Assembly: GCF_019112545.1 (NCBI RefSeq)
Contig: NW_025064912.1
Location: 385,690 to 449,689 of the forward strand
Direction of reading: 5' to 3'
Length of the DNA stretch: 64,000 bases
Source: Guyanagaster necrorhizus
Taxonomy: Eukaryota > Basidiomycota > Agaricomycetes > Agaricales > Physalacriaceae
The translations under genes were made by a program, and so were the position numbers. Shown in pieces: positions 47,795 through 59,723 of the stretch; positions within the stretch are counted from its first letter, which is position 1; every line of letters begins with the position of its first letter. The notes beneath the pieces are model-generated. The model did not search any database. It had not been told where the DNA came from and saw nothing but the letters and a program-made list of their open reading frames with translations.

Positions 47795-50740
47795 GTGGAT
47801 GCTAATCCATTACCGCCTGGGCCATTCGACACTACCAAGAATTCCAGCATATCCATACAATCCTCCGAAATGTCACATCAGACCTCCCCCTCTATGACAT
47901 CCCTGCCTCTGTCTGAAACTCTGTCTGACACCCTGAAGAAACAGAAGACAAGCCTAGGGGCTCGACTGAAGGGCATTCTAGGGAAGAGGAGCAGCAGCAG
48001 CAGCAACACAAGTACCCTCCAAGACCTCTGTCAGCAGTCGTCTGAGACCCTGGAAACCCTTGGGCTACAGGGTTTTGATGACCCTGATCTGACACCCCGA
48101 TCCCCTCCCCTAAGCACAGCATCACTGCATCAAGAACCACCATCGCCCAGTCTGGAATTGGGTGCCGGGCTAGAGACTCTTTGGATGCCATTTGGATGGC
48201 TCCAAGCACCAGAAGCACTGACAGGCATCAACCTTGGCATGCCTCATCAACAAGAAGTAGTGAAAGAGGAATGAGGGTTAGTAGTCCTGACCCCTTCTTT
48301 GATGACACCAACAGGAACGAGGTCCGATACTTGCAAGCAGCATCAAGAGCAGTCAGTAGACTGGAACAAGGATGAGGAGGGGCATCACGCCTATCAAGAC
48401 ATGATCCAGTGATACCAAACCCAATACAACCAACCCCCCAATCCCTTGCTGAGTTCCTTAACTGACAGGTATGGTCCACCACCAACACAATCGGTGCTAC
48501 CAACTCTCCATTCTGAGAATCTGCCACTCCCATCAGTGAGCCTGATCCCTGGACCGAGCCAATTACCAGAGTCATTCATGCTGATGACTACTATGACAGG
48601 GAGCTAGCACTCCTCGACAATGACTGCCCATTATCATATGGGACTGACACCATCGCTGAAACTGACGATATCCCCATCCAGAGAGATGGGATACCGCCAG
48701 GCCAGAGAAGCATCGGGGGTGACGATGAGCATATTGACCTCACTGGAGACCTCAAAAGGGACCTTGATGGGCCAATCACCACTTTCTTCCTTCACCCCCA
48801 GTTCTATAGAAACTTCCACTGGTATCGCAGAGCAGTGGTGCTGCCAGCAGAAGGAGAAGAAGAGCAGCCTGACCAGGAGCCTGCTCCTTGACCCAGACCC
48901 AATGATGCTGAGTCAAGTACTCAGCTCCAACCTATGAACCTTTGACCAGCAAGGCAGTTCCCTCCTCAAGAGGACCACTGACAGGAGGGCCGAAGGGGAT
49001 GACGAGGCTAAGGAGGAGGACCAAGGCAGCTGGGTGGTGGACCCTATCCTTAAATGGGAAAGTATCATCAGTATCATCATATGCCAAGAACAGAAGAAGA
49101 AGCAATGGGAATGACAGGCATGGGAGGAGGAATTTATCCGGTTATACCAAGAATAGGTAGCCAGATTATGGAAGGACGATCACTGGCTACGATCATCCCT
49201 GGGATGAAAATATACTGCCGCTGACCCTGTTGAGAAGGAGGAAATTTTACAGTATGCCACGACTGAGCATGCTATTTTTAATTTCAATTAGCGCTTCTTA
49301 CATTACCAGATGATGATGATGCCACCATATTGGCCAAGATTCAGCAAGAGAGAGGCACCCAAGCCTTGGATGCCAAGCATGATGCCACCCAAGTCAACAG
49401 AGTGGACTACACCATCAATCTGCTCAGCAACCTCGAGATATTCGGATACCACTTTGGCCATATGCAGCACGGCATCTCAGCTAACTCGATCTTATGGACA
49501 GCTGAGGACCTATCACCCAAATCCCTGGACTGGCACAGGAAGCCATCTATTGAGGGGACAACCACCACCCGATGAAGCTGAAGAAAGCAGATTGGTTCTG
49601 ACCGATGTGAAGAAGGATGATCCCAAAGCAACAGCACAAGGGTGGACCATCAAGGATGGGTGGATCATCCAGAAGGAAGGCCCACTGACTCTCAGGAGCC
49701 CCATCGTCGATGATGGGTCCTTACACTCCTTTCCAGGGCCTCCGATGGACTGGGCTGGTCCCTCTGGGGGAGAACCTTCAAATCCGATGATGCCTCTTGA
49801 TCCAAAGGCACAGATATTAAACATCAGACCGATGCTAGGGTAGGAGCCCCTTCCTTTTAAAGGGGCTTCAGACAATATTGATCACTTCCTTATGGACTGC
49901 GACCAATATTTCCAGGTTTTTGCCTCGTACTTCCTCCATGACATGTACAAGGTAAACTATGCTACCACCTACTTTGAAGACAAGGCAAAAGTATGGTGGG
50001 TACTGCTGGCCTCCACCTTCTGGTTGACTATCCGACAACATCACCAGTACCCCTCCTGGTCAGTACTAAAGCAGATGATCCATGATAAGTTCACGGATCC
50101 TGCAGTCCGGGAAGTCCACAAGTCGAAGATGAAAGAATACAAGATGGGTGACAAGGTGGTGCTGGACTACTTTGACAAGTTGGAGCAGCTTGGAAAACTT
50201 GCCGGAATACAGGAGGATGTAGTCAACTCAGGGTGAATGGTCAAGTATATGAAGTGGAGAGTGCTGCCTCATTACCTAAAGACCATTTCAGATCTCAGCC
50301 ACAGTGTCCCAGTCAGCTACGATGATTGGAAGGCATGAATCATCCTAATGTGGCAGGAGTGACAGTGGCAGAAGGCAGAAGTGATGAACCTGTGGGACCA
50401 GCACAGGTACCAGGGACAGAGCCCGAAGCTCTCCACCTCCCATGTGATCATGTCCACCAGGCCCAGCAGCTCAGCCCCAACTTCCCAGAATGACAGGAAG
50501 CAAACTGGTAAGGGTCCAAGTATCAGAACAGGCAAGCAGATCGATGTGGACTGCCTCAAGAAGGAGGAGAAGTGCTTCAATTGTGGCCAACCAGGCCACA
50601 TGGCATGAAACTGCCCAGAGAAGAAGAACAAATGCACGTGAGAAGACATTAGGGCACAGATTGCCGAGTTAACAAAGGAAGCACAGGACCTCAGAGAAGA
50701 TGACAAACCCAAGGAGGTAAAAGAAGGGGCTGAGCAGTAA
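47795..50740 (+). pseudogene. gag region of the gypsy element, broken
   Basis: Open segments at 47795-48274, 49310-49843, 49892-50236 and 50381-50608 are interrupted by stops and frame changes. The retrotransposon gag core is visible at 49850-50240 (NIDHFLMDCDQYFQVF, YFEDKAKVWWV, KMKEYKMGDKVVLDYFDKLEQL). A zinc knuckle at 50573-50614 reads CFNCGQPGHMA, then a TGA where Arg is expected, then NC. The early part carries a CAG repeat (about 47990-48004) coding Ser. Confidence 0.85.
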
Positions 50741-51174
50741 GCGATTCCACTGCATCAGCCAAGGAAATAAGTAATGGGTCACAAATTGCTGGACAAATTG
50801 ACACTTTATCTTCTGTAGTATTACACCCTATGTCTAAATTATGCATGCATTCAAATATACCCAACCCCATTACTCAGAACCAAGAATTGCCTAAGGAACC
50901 GACTGTTATAACTCAAGTGCCAACAAAGGGCCAAAGAGGGGCAGAGAGCTCCAACAAAGGTGCATCATCATCAAGAGTTCATCAAACTAAAAAGGTAAAA
51001 CAGACTCAATTGCCCTCAGGCCAAACAGGGGTAGAGAACCTCACAGATTGGCTAAAGCCATTTGATACTGAATGGACTTAGCGAGCCATCAAGAATGCGA
51101 AGGATGAAGAAACAGCAAAAGCTGTGCTCAAAAACTGGGTACACAAATCCTGAGCTGAGGAAGTAATCAATGAC

Positions 51175-51690
51175 ATGATCACTGGGATGCAAGCTGCGGA
51201 ACGATGCCATGCACTGGAATGGCTCGATGAATTACACAGACCACAGAAATTCATCCAACAAGCCAAGTCCATGGGAAAGGATTTACTAGCCAAGGCACAA
51301 ATTGAGACATTAACGTCTCAATCAACCCATGCAGTCACTGCCTTGATCGACAGTGGCTGCAAAGGGAGTAGCATCAACCAAGCTTTCATCAACAAGCATC
51401 AATTGCCCACCCAGACAACAGCAGCACCCATTCCAGTCTACAATGCAGATGGAACAAGGAACCAAGCTGGTTTGATTACTGAATACATAGAGCTTAGGCT
51501 TACCATGGGTGATCATTCAGAATGAATCGACCTAGCCATAACCGACTTAGGAATGAAGGAGGTATTCCTTGGTCATGATTGGCTGATCAGACACAACCCG
51601 CTAATCAATTGGAAAACCAGATGAATCATCTTCACTCGATGTCACTGCTGGAAAATTCCATTTGAATTACCAGATGAAGATCCTGAAGAT
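51175..51690 (+). pseudogene. Aspartic protease region of the gypsy element
   Basis: ALIDSGCKGSSINQAFINK contains the D-S-G active-site triplet of retroviral-type proteases in the frame 51175-51525. HDWLIRHNPLINW, the usual strand at the end of the domain, follows a TGA near 51523. Stops follow at the end of the region. Confidence 0.82.
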
Positions 51691-51859
51691 TGATGGGATG
51701 AGGAAATGGAAGACGATGAAATGATCCTCACCATCAACCTACAAAGGGCCATTGACATGCGAGCAATACACCATGCCAATGACCTAGTGGCCAAGGCTAA
51801 CACTGCAAAGGAGGAAAAGACGTTTGAAGAAATGATTCCCATATAGGCATGTGACTACC

Positions 51860-53230
51860 AGGATTTGTTCAAAAAAGAAAGTTTCGATGAACTACCTGAT
51901 GCAAAACCCTGGGATCATGCCATCGAATTAATTCCCAATGCAAATGCCAACCTAGATTGCAAGTGTTACCCACTTAGCAATAATGAACAACAGGAACTGG
52001 ACAAGTTTTTAGAAGAAAACTTATCCAGTGGGAGAATCTGACCATCAAAGTCACCAATAGCATCATCCTTCTTTTTCATCAAAAAGAAGGATGGGAAACT
52101 CTGACCAGTACAGGATTATTGGAAGCTAAACAAGATGATGATCAAGAATCATTACCCACTTTCTTTGATTGCAGAGTTGATGGACAAGCTCTGAGGTGCC
52201 AAGTACTCCACCAAACTAGACGTCCGGTGGGAATACAACAATGTATGCATTAAAGAAGGTGGTGAGTGGAAGGCCGCTTTTCAAACTAATCATGGATTGT
52301 TTGAACTGATGGTCATGTTCTTTGGGCTCACTAACTCACCAGCCACATTCCAGTGGATGATGAACAACATCTTCAAAGATCTCATTGCCACTGGAAAAGT
52401 CACCATCTATTTGGATGATATCCTCATCATGACCAAAACCAAGGAGAAACATCAAATGATAGTATGATAGATACTATCATGAATGAGGAAACATTGACTC
52501 TTCCTCAAAGCCAAGAAGTGCGAATTCGAAGTACTAGAAACAGAATACCTCAGAGTAATCATCAGTGAAGGAAGCATTCAGATGGACCCCATCAAGATAG
52601 TGGGAGTAACCAAATGGCCAGAGCCAATGAAGAAGAAGGAATTGCAATCTTTTTTAGGATTCACCAACTTCTACCACCGGTTCATTTGGGACTACAGCAA
52701 AATAGTCCATCCAATGACACAATTAACTGGAAATTCCCCATGGACTTGGGGAATTTTCCAATGGGAAGCGTTCAATAACCTTAAACACCAATTAGCCAAA
52801 GACGTTATCCTGGCCATACCCAGCCAGGATGGAAAGTTCCAGGTGGAAGCCAACTCCAGCAAAGGTGCAATTGGGGCTGTACTATCACAGGAACAGGATG
52901 GCAAATGGTGACCTGTTGCCTTTATGTCAAAAGTGCTCACAGTAACTGAGCACAACTACGAAATCTACGATAAGGAACTCCTCACCATAATGCTCACCCT
53001 TGCCGAATGGTGGCATTATCTCATTGAAGCAGCTCAGACCTTTGAAATCTGGACAGATCATCAGAACCTCTGATATTTCTGACAACCCCAAAAGCTTAAT
53101 TGCAGACAAGCCAGATGGGTCACAGAACTATCCGAATACGAATACACACTACACCATAAGGCTGGTGTAGCAAACAAGAAGGCTGACTTCCTTAGCTGCA
53201 GGACAGATCATAATCAAGAAGGGGACGACA
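51860..53230 (+). pseudogene. Reverse transcriptase and RNase H of the gypsy element
   Basis: RT landmarks run in order: FFFIKKKDGKL, then TGA, then PVQDYWKLNKM (relatives have R at the stop and at W), GLTNSPATFQWMMN, and the catalytic IYLDDIL at 52405-52425. After a double stop near 52467 comes FLGFTNFYHRFI. RNase H motifs are VEANSSKGAIGAVLSQ, YEIYDKELLTIM and EIWTDHQNL, the last before a TGA. At least ten in-frame stops prevent expression. Confidence 0.93.
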
Positions 53231-53399
53231 ACAAGGAGGTCATATTATTATGACCAGAACACTTCCAAGCTATGATCATGCCCATGGAAGAAGAGACACA
53301 TGAACATATCAAGAGCGCCACTCAGGATACCCACAAGTGGGACCAGAGGATAGTCCCATCACTCAATCATGAGCGGGGACTGAAGAAAGAAGGGGGATT

Positions 53400-54760
53400 A
53401 ATCTGATATGATGGATGGATCTACATTCCAAGAGATCAAAAGCTTCATGGTGATATTATCGCCACATGCCATGATCATGCAATGGCTGGACACCCTAGGA
53501 TTGCAAAAACAAAAGAGCTTGTATTGAGGGAATATTGGTGGCCCAAGATGGACCATGATATCACCCGATATGTGAAAGCTTATGAAACTTGTCAAAGGGG
53601 CAAGTCATCAACCCAACTATGAGCAGCACCACTCCACCTGAATGAGGTCTCTTCATCACCATGTACCCATATTTCGGTGGACATGATAACTGGACTTCCC
53701 AAAAGTAACAGCTATGATGCAATCATCATCATAGTCAATCGCTTCTCGAAAGCAATCATTCTGATCGCTTGCTCAACAGAATTGACATCTGAGGGGTGAG
53801 TGAAGATATTATGCGATGAGGTATATGCAAAGTATGGCATGCCTCAAGTAGTGATTTCAGACAGAGGGCCACAATTTGTCTCCAAATTCCTGGATGACCT
53901 ATATCGGCTGCTCAACATCAAACGTAATGCCTCAACAGCATATCACCCACAGACGGATGGCCAAACAGAATGGGTCAACCAAGAAATTGAAAAGTATTTA
54001 CAACTTTTCATTAATTATCAATAGGATGACTGGACGGAATAGCTAGCACTAGCAGCATTTCAACACAACAACAGAATTCATTCAGCAATGGGCAAGACAC
54101 TGTTCTTCATAAATTATGGATGGAACCCACCAGTTATGCAAACAGGATGGATTCACACAACAACACCAGCATCAACGGACTTTGCAAAAATGATGGCAAA
54201 GATCCATGAAGAAACAAAAACAGCACTCAAAAAGGCTGCTTCAACGATGAAGAAGCAGTATGACAAACATCATCACCCAGGACACCAGTATTCAACCAAT
54301 GACAAAGTTTGGTTGGATACTACAAACCTCCATCTACCACGCCCGAAACAGAAACTGGCCGATAAACGAACAGGACCATTCCAAGTCTTAGCCAAAATTG
54401 GTAACTCTGCATACAAGTTGCAACTACCAGCAACTTGGAAAATTCATAATATTTTTAATGAAACATTATTGACACCATATGTGGCTCCAGTCTTTCCAAG
54501 TCAAGAATGGCCACCACCACAGCCACCAGAACTCATTGATGACAAGAAACATTATGAAATCAATGAGGTCCTAAACCACAAAACATGGAAGGTTAAAGCA
54601 AGAGGCAGAGGCATGAAAATAACTGTTGACTACCTAGTCAGCTGAAAAGGCTATGGACCAGAATCCAATCAATGGGTCAACAAGAAATACATGAATGCAG
54701 AGGAGGCTATATGGGATTACGAACACAGAATCAACCAAGTGGACATAGAGGGAGTCATGT
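53400..54760 (+). pseudogene. Integrase and chromodomain of the gypsy element
   Basis: The zinc-binding H/C region is AMAGHPRIAKTKELV with ETCQRGKSS. The catalytic core has ISVDMITGLPKS, SDRGPQFVSKFL and the TAYHPQTDGQTEWVNQEIE block (relatives have R at W). The C-terminal part is NDKVWLDTTNLHLPRPKQKL. The chromodomain follows: YEINEVLNHK, DYLVS then TGA then KGYGPESNQWV. This is the best preserved part of the element; its stops are at about 53621, 53794, 54022 and 54643. Confidence 0.93.
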
Positions 54761-55066
54761 TCAACATTATATCTGTGAAACATGATGTGGTGACAAAAGG
54801 AAGAAAGATGATATCTAGCCAGATATACAACAACCAACCTGCTGACAGCAGAGGCCATGTAGCAGAGGATGATGAAGATGGCAGTTCGATGGATGAGCCA
54901 GAAATGGTGGAGACATACAGCGAAGAGCAATATACCACCTCTTTGACTTGTTTGAAGCCTGGCAACCAAACAGTGAGAGGTCCAGCAAATCGGCCACCTC
55001 CTTCTGAAGGGGGGGGGGTTTTACCCTAACTTAACCATCAGGATGATGGTCTTAAGGAGGGGGTAA

Positions 55067-55571
55067 TGTTACAATTTTTCCTATTTTCTTCTCTTTTTTC
55101 TTGGAAATGACCTCTATCTTTGCTTAGTCAGAGTGCTTAGGCCAGTGCTTAGGACCATGGGAATGCTTAGCTCAGCACCCAAGTCAGTCACTCTCCTATC
55201 ATGATGCTATGCACTGTGAAGAGAGAGACAATGCTCCTTTTGTCCCTAAATTGCAGTGCAGCAACAGCAGCACAACAGCCTTTGTGGAGAGCCTGGCAAC
55301 AGCAGGGGTAACAGCTCTATGACAGACAATATCTTTTGTGAACATTTATTTATAGCATGATAACAGAACAGTATTTAAGTAGCTTAGTTCTTGCTGTAAT
55401 ACCCCAGTCTCGAACTAAAGTTTTATCTTCACCATCTTATCTTGAGCGAACTGCAATGCCTTGACAACACAACACTAGTCACACACAAGTGGACTCTGAC
55501 AGTATAACCCAAAGTGTGAGGTTCTGTCAGTTTATCATGTGTCTCTAGTCATGTGGAATTTGGGCTTAACA
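55067..55571 (+). repeat. 3' LTR of the full-length gypsy element
   Basis: TGTTACAATTTTTCC at the start and GGGCTTAACA at the end, 505 bases. It includes an AGTATTTAAGTAG promoter-like block at about 55370. It lacks several CpGs still present in the 5' LTR. Confidence 0.95.
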
Positions 55572-55576
55572 ATAAC

Positions 55577-58360
55577 AGAGTAGTGGCTAAAAGAATACCA
55601 AGTACAAAAAGCAAGTATTATAAGCATGATTACAATACCCTGTAACATTGATTAATGAAGTCATGCAACATACACAGTATAGGTCTTGAATGAAAGACTG
55701 GACAGTCTTAGACAAGTGTGAAAAAAATTTCAGCTCAAAGAGCCAATACAGATGCTGACTTTGTCAGTATCTATAGAATATGTGTAACTGATTCTGTGAC
55801 AGTTAGAAGTCTATTTCTATTTTGAAACAATAGCTTGATAGTGAATTTCAAATATAATGATAAAGATTATCAAGCTTGAAGACATCTGAGCTTAGTAATC
55901 CTATATTTATTTGGAAAACTTGTATATAATAGAGTCAAATAATACAGGTTTTAATTTTGCTTTTACTCCTATATTAATTGTCCCACATCCACTGCACCTT
56001 ATTGTGCTTTGAATCTTCTATGTATTACAATTTGATATTCATCATCAAGCTTTATATTAGTCAGATCATTGCTGAAATCAGTCAGAAATGATATCAAGAG
56101 TAGAGTCCTTTGTGCTTCATATTGACAAGTTCAATTGTTTACATTCCACTCATTTTCTGTACACTTTGAGGTCATGAATATATTCAGGAAATAGCCTGAT
56201 TAAATTTTGTGGCTGTCAGTTTTTGTCTGGATGCTGACAGGCTATAGTATGATCCTATTCATTTAAAGCTCTATTTTGCAAAGAATATTTGATATGAATA
56301 AGCATTATTCTCAATTAAACTGTATGCTCACAATGGATCATATCTCACCCAAGATTGCACTCATCCATGACCACTCTTTCTTCAAAAGAAACATCCTCTC
56401 TTGGCATGCAACCAATTTCATTAGATACAAGCTGATATAACCACAGTCAGAACATACAGTATAATAGGCAAGCAAGACAAAGTAAAGCTAGTAGTAGATA
56501 GAAGTATACATATGCCCTTTAGTGCATCAATAAACTGGACTTTATCATTGATAAATTATTTCAAGGCACAAAATATTCTTATATAAAAGCATTAGTCAAT
56601 GTGCAGATATTAGCTAATTGAAAACTAACATATAAATCAATAGAAAGGTATCAGGGATTCTAAGGCACCACATTATTTGAAATAGAGCATAACAGTCTTG
56701 TGTTCCATATTCTAGACTTCAACAATATCTACTTTCAATTTCATGTCATAGATACTTCAAAATTGTATTCTTTTGGGCTTATCATATAGACTGGCCCTTC
56801 ACATTCTAATGCACATTGAAAAGTATGAGTCAACCATGGCTACTACAGCACAATCAGATGCACCATTATCAATCAATCATCAAGGATCTTCCAGTTGGTA
56901 CAAAGCCTTCATTGGTTTTGAAGTGCTCTGCTAGACCCTTGAGTTCATCCTCCAAGCTCTCAACTTGAAGTCTATCTTCTGGAAAATCCAAATCATCCTG
57001 ACATCAACAGCTAGAACATCAGCTTCCGAAAATCCACAAAATAAGTATACCATGGCTGCAGCATCGGAATCATCATCAAAGTTATGGTCCAAAGAAGATT
57101 GCTCTGGATTCTAAAGAAATTTGCGTTTCAATTAAGGAAAGCAAGGAGCAAAAATCAAATAGTGCCTACAGAATTCATCTCAGTGAAATCTCTGGAAGTA
57201 CCGACAACTTCCCATACCAATGGGGCATCGTGTACCTCCGGGTTAGCAGGCCCTGCATGCTGCCATGTCTCCAAAGAGAAACTTGGTTTGGTATCAATTC
57301 TCGAATGCCATAGTCGCTCGTTGTGGACTGTGTGCATACGATGGAACCTCACAGCTGTGTTACAAGATGGATTTCAGGAAGCGAAGCGCTGACGGGAAGT
57401 TTCTAAGGTGTGACCAGTTATTCTATTTAACGATTCCTAGTTATACTTAAGCAGACCAGTCCTCTGTGATTATTACCAATCATTTCCGTAAATCCGTGCT
57501 ATGAGCTTTCTCATCATCTATTAATATTTATCATGGATACCTTGCTAGGTGCCAGCCACAGAAAGGTAAACTGTCGACACTGTGGGATGAAGGATGTCAA
57601 ACCCAAGTAAGGTGGATATACTGTATTTACAATGAAAACCATCTCCGTTCAGAGTTCTCTACCGAAAGAAGTGATCCTATTAGCCATAACCCGGCAGTGC
57701 AATGTAACTACCATGGAACAAGCGGTCATGGATTACTAGATCCTGCCGACAATTCGAAGGCATTAGTCATTTCTACGAACTCCCGAAGAATTTATCGGCA
57801 CAGGGAACGTTTCGTGATGAGGAGCTAGTTGGTTTAATTGATACACAATCGCTGCTCACTGCATCCTCACTTCCGGAGAAAGTATGAAACCACATCAAAC
57901 CTTAGAAGTAATTTTAGGTCCTTGACTGTTTGTGGTATGGCACATGTACCTTGTGGCGTCTATGGCGCCAATCATCTCATCCGCTGTTGCTGGCAAGATC
58001 TTGGTCCCGAAGTTATCGGACTCCGAGTCGGTTCATTTACCGTACCTTCGAGCTCCCAGTCCTTTTGAACTCGATTCTTAGGGGAGATTTACCGCAGGAA
58101 AGACGCTCTAAAGTTGCAAGTCGCAACATGATCGAGTTCTACTCAAGCCGTAACGATCAATGGAAACAGTGGCAGCATCACAACAGCTATTATGTAACAG
58201 CCTCGTCACTGATTTGAGCCGTTATAAGCGCCTACTGGTGGAGCCGCGTGTGTACCTCCCACCACCCACGCAAGAGCCACTAATTAAGTGTCTACCTCCC
58301 CCAATTTGTAGGTGCTCTCGTCCTCTTCAAAGGTTGTCCCGGTCGCTCATATTGAATAAG
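55577..58360. other. CpG-poor DNA turning CpG-normal at about 57050; no confident gene
   Basis: To about 57050 the sequence is AT-rich repeat DNA without motifs. From 57100 to 58360 CpG density is normal. It holds frames at 57084-57392 and 57930-58217 that I do not recognise. In-frame codons from 58160 run into the caspase gene, so a longer N-terminus of that gene is possible. Confidence 0.45.
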
Positions 58361-59723
58361 ATGACACAGAATCTTAGACAACCGAGAGAACACGCCAATG
58401 CGCCTATCAAGTTTTCCTCAGAAAACAATTATGTGAGTATTCGCCTTCGCCCTGTCGACCAAGAAAACACTGAAATTCCAGCGCAGGATATAATTAGCTT
58501 GCTCGAGCAGTACGAGAAGCAGCTGGCGATACATTATGAGATGGCAAGTGGAACAACACCAGATGTTGATTCGGTGGCGGTGTTCCAAGAGGCAAGAGCT
58601 AGGGCGATGCGCAAGAAAGACAGCTCTTCCGTTCAGGCATATCAATTTCTCCACCAACTCTATCGCATTAGGCTCCGATTTCATTACAAATCCATTACAT
58701 CACCGTTCCTTGCGAAGCAGGACAGCCCCTCGACCATCGAGGTAGGCAATATTCGGATTCTTTACCATAGGAATATGCTTGCTAATCGCTGGTTGGAAGC
58801 CACCTCTTGAAGTGGAGCGCTCAAGATTCTGGGCAGTGATAATAGGCATCGACGCGTATGATTCGTATCCATTGCAAGGCTGTGTATCCGATGCCACTTC
58901 AATGGAGAAATACCTGAAAGAGGACTTGGGCGTGCCGCAAGAACGAATACAGTTACTTCTTGGTTCTGAACACAGCTCGTCCGAAGATCCCTCCTTTCCA
59001 TCCCGTGTCAATATTGTAAACACGCTTCTTGGTCTCATTGATAACCCTCAAATCGAAGTAGGTGATAATATCGTCATCTACTTTTCGGGGCACGGTTCGG
59101 GCTATTTCTCAGACGCATCCTTATACCGCGACGCCGATTCTGAGGAGGACGATGGGAGCGCTGTTGAAGTAGATAGATCCATCGAGACCATCTGCCCCAT
59201 TGACAGAGATACCTTCGATGCCAGCGGGTTACGAGTCCCTGACATCAGCGACCGCGAGATCAACGCCGTCTTCCAACAGATCTGTCGAAGCAAGGGGCAC
59301 CGAATTACTTTTATCCTCGACTGTTGTCATTCTGGTGGACACATTCGGCATTTCCCTGAGCCTGGTACACGTACTATTCCCCCACTACCGCGCGCGTCTC
59401 TTCAACGCATGCTCCACATGGCCGATGGCAGCCTTGGTCGCTATCCTACGTACAAATCGATTTTGGCGACGGATTGGCGTCCAGACATGTCTTCTCATGT
59501 CGTTCTCACTGCGTGCAAGGAATACCAAACAGCGAGAGAAGTGGAAACAGAAAGGGGGTATGGAGGGATTTTCACCCACGCGCTTATTGGTACCCTTCGA
59601 ACAGGGAATCTGAGTGAGGAGTCGACGTATGTTGATCTTCTTTTTTCGCTTCCGCGGAAGCGCGGTCAGACTCCTGTTGTTGCTGGGAAGCATAAGCGTG
59701 AGCGCCTCTGGTACAAGGACTAG
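58361..59723 (+). CDS. Caspase-domain protein (peptidase C14, metacaspase-like)
   Basis: Exons 58361-58741 and 58800-59723 (intron GTAGGC...TTGGAAG with GCTAAT branch site, phase 0) give 434 residues. Residues 1-130 are a helical N-terminal region (ISLLEQYEKQLAIHYEM, SSVQAYQFLHQLYRI). The caspase fold begins at FWAVIIGIDAYDSYPLQGCV. The catalytic dyad is His225 in YFSGHGSGY and Cys303 in ILDCCHSGGH. The fold continues with SSHVVLTACKEYQ, GGIFTHALI and EESTYVDLL, and ends QTPVVAGKHKRERL. Both catalytic residues are present. Fungal relatives cleave after Arg/Lys and take part in stress or death responses; that is family knowledge. Translation may start upstream at 58160, which stays in frame. 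The dead paralogue is at 3148-4045. Confidence 0.92.

Larger units (their letters stand above)
47119..55571 (+). mobile_element. Full-length Ty3/gypsy chromovirus-like retrotransposon, inactivated
   Basis: Two LTRs (47119-47626 and 55067-55571) bracket gag, protease, RT, RNase H, integrase and chromodomain in the Ty3/gypsy order. The element is flanked by a perfect 5-base duplication, ataac (47114-47118 and 55572-55576). A polypurine tract (aaggaggggg, about 55054-55063) precedes the 3' LTR. I did not recognise a standard TGG-type primer-binding site after the 5' LTR. Pol is broken by many in-frame stops, mostly TGA. It is the same family as the copy at 1-1238 and the solo LTR at 10147. Confidence 0.95.

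Noticed and set aside
50381..54660. Alternative genetic code (TGA read as Arg or Trp)
   Set aside because: The TGA codons are confined to the transposon. Nearby host genes use CGA/TGG normally and end correctly. CpG decay explains them better.
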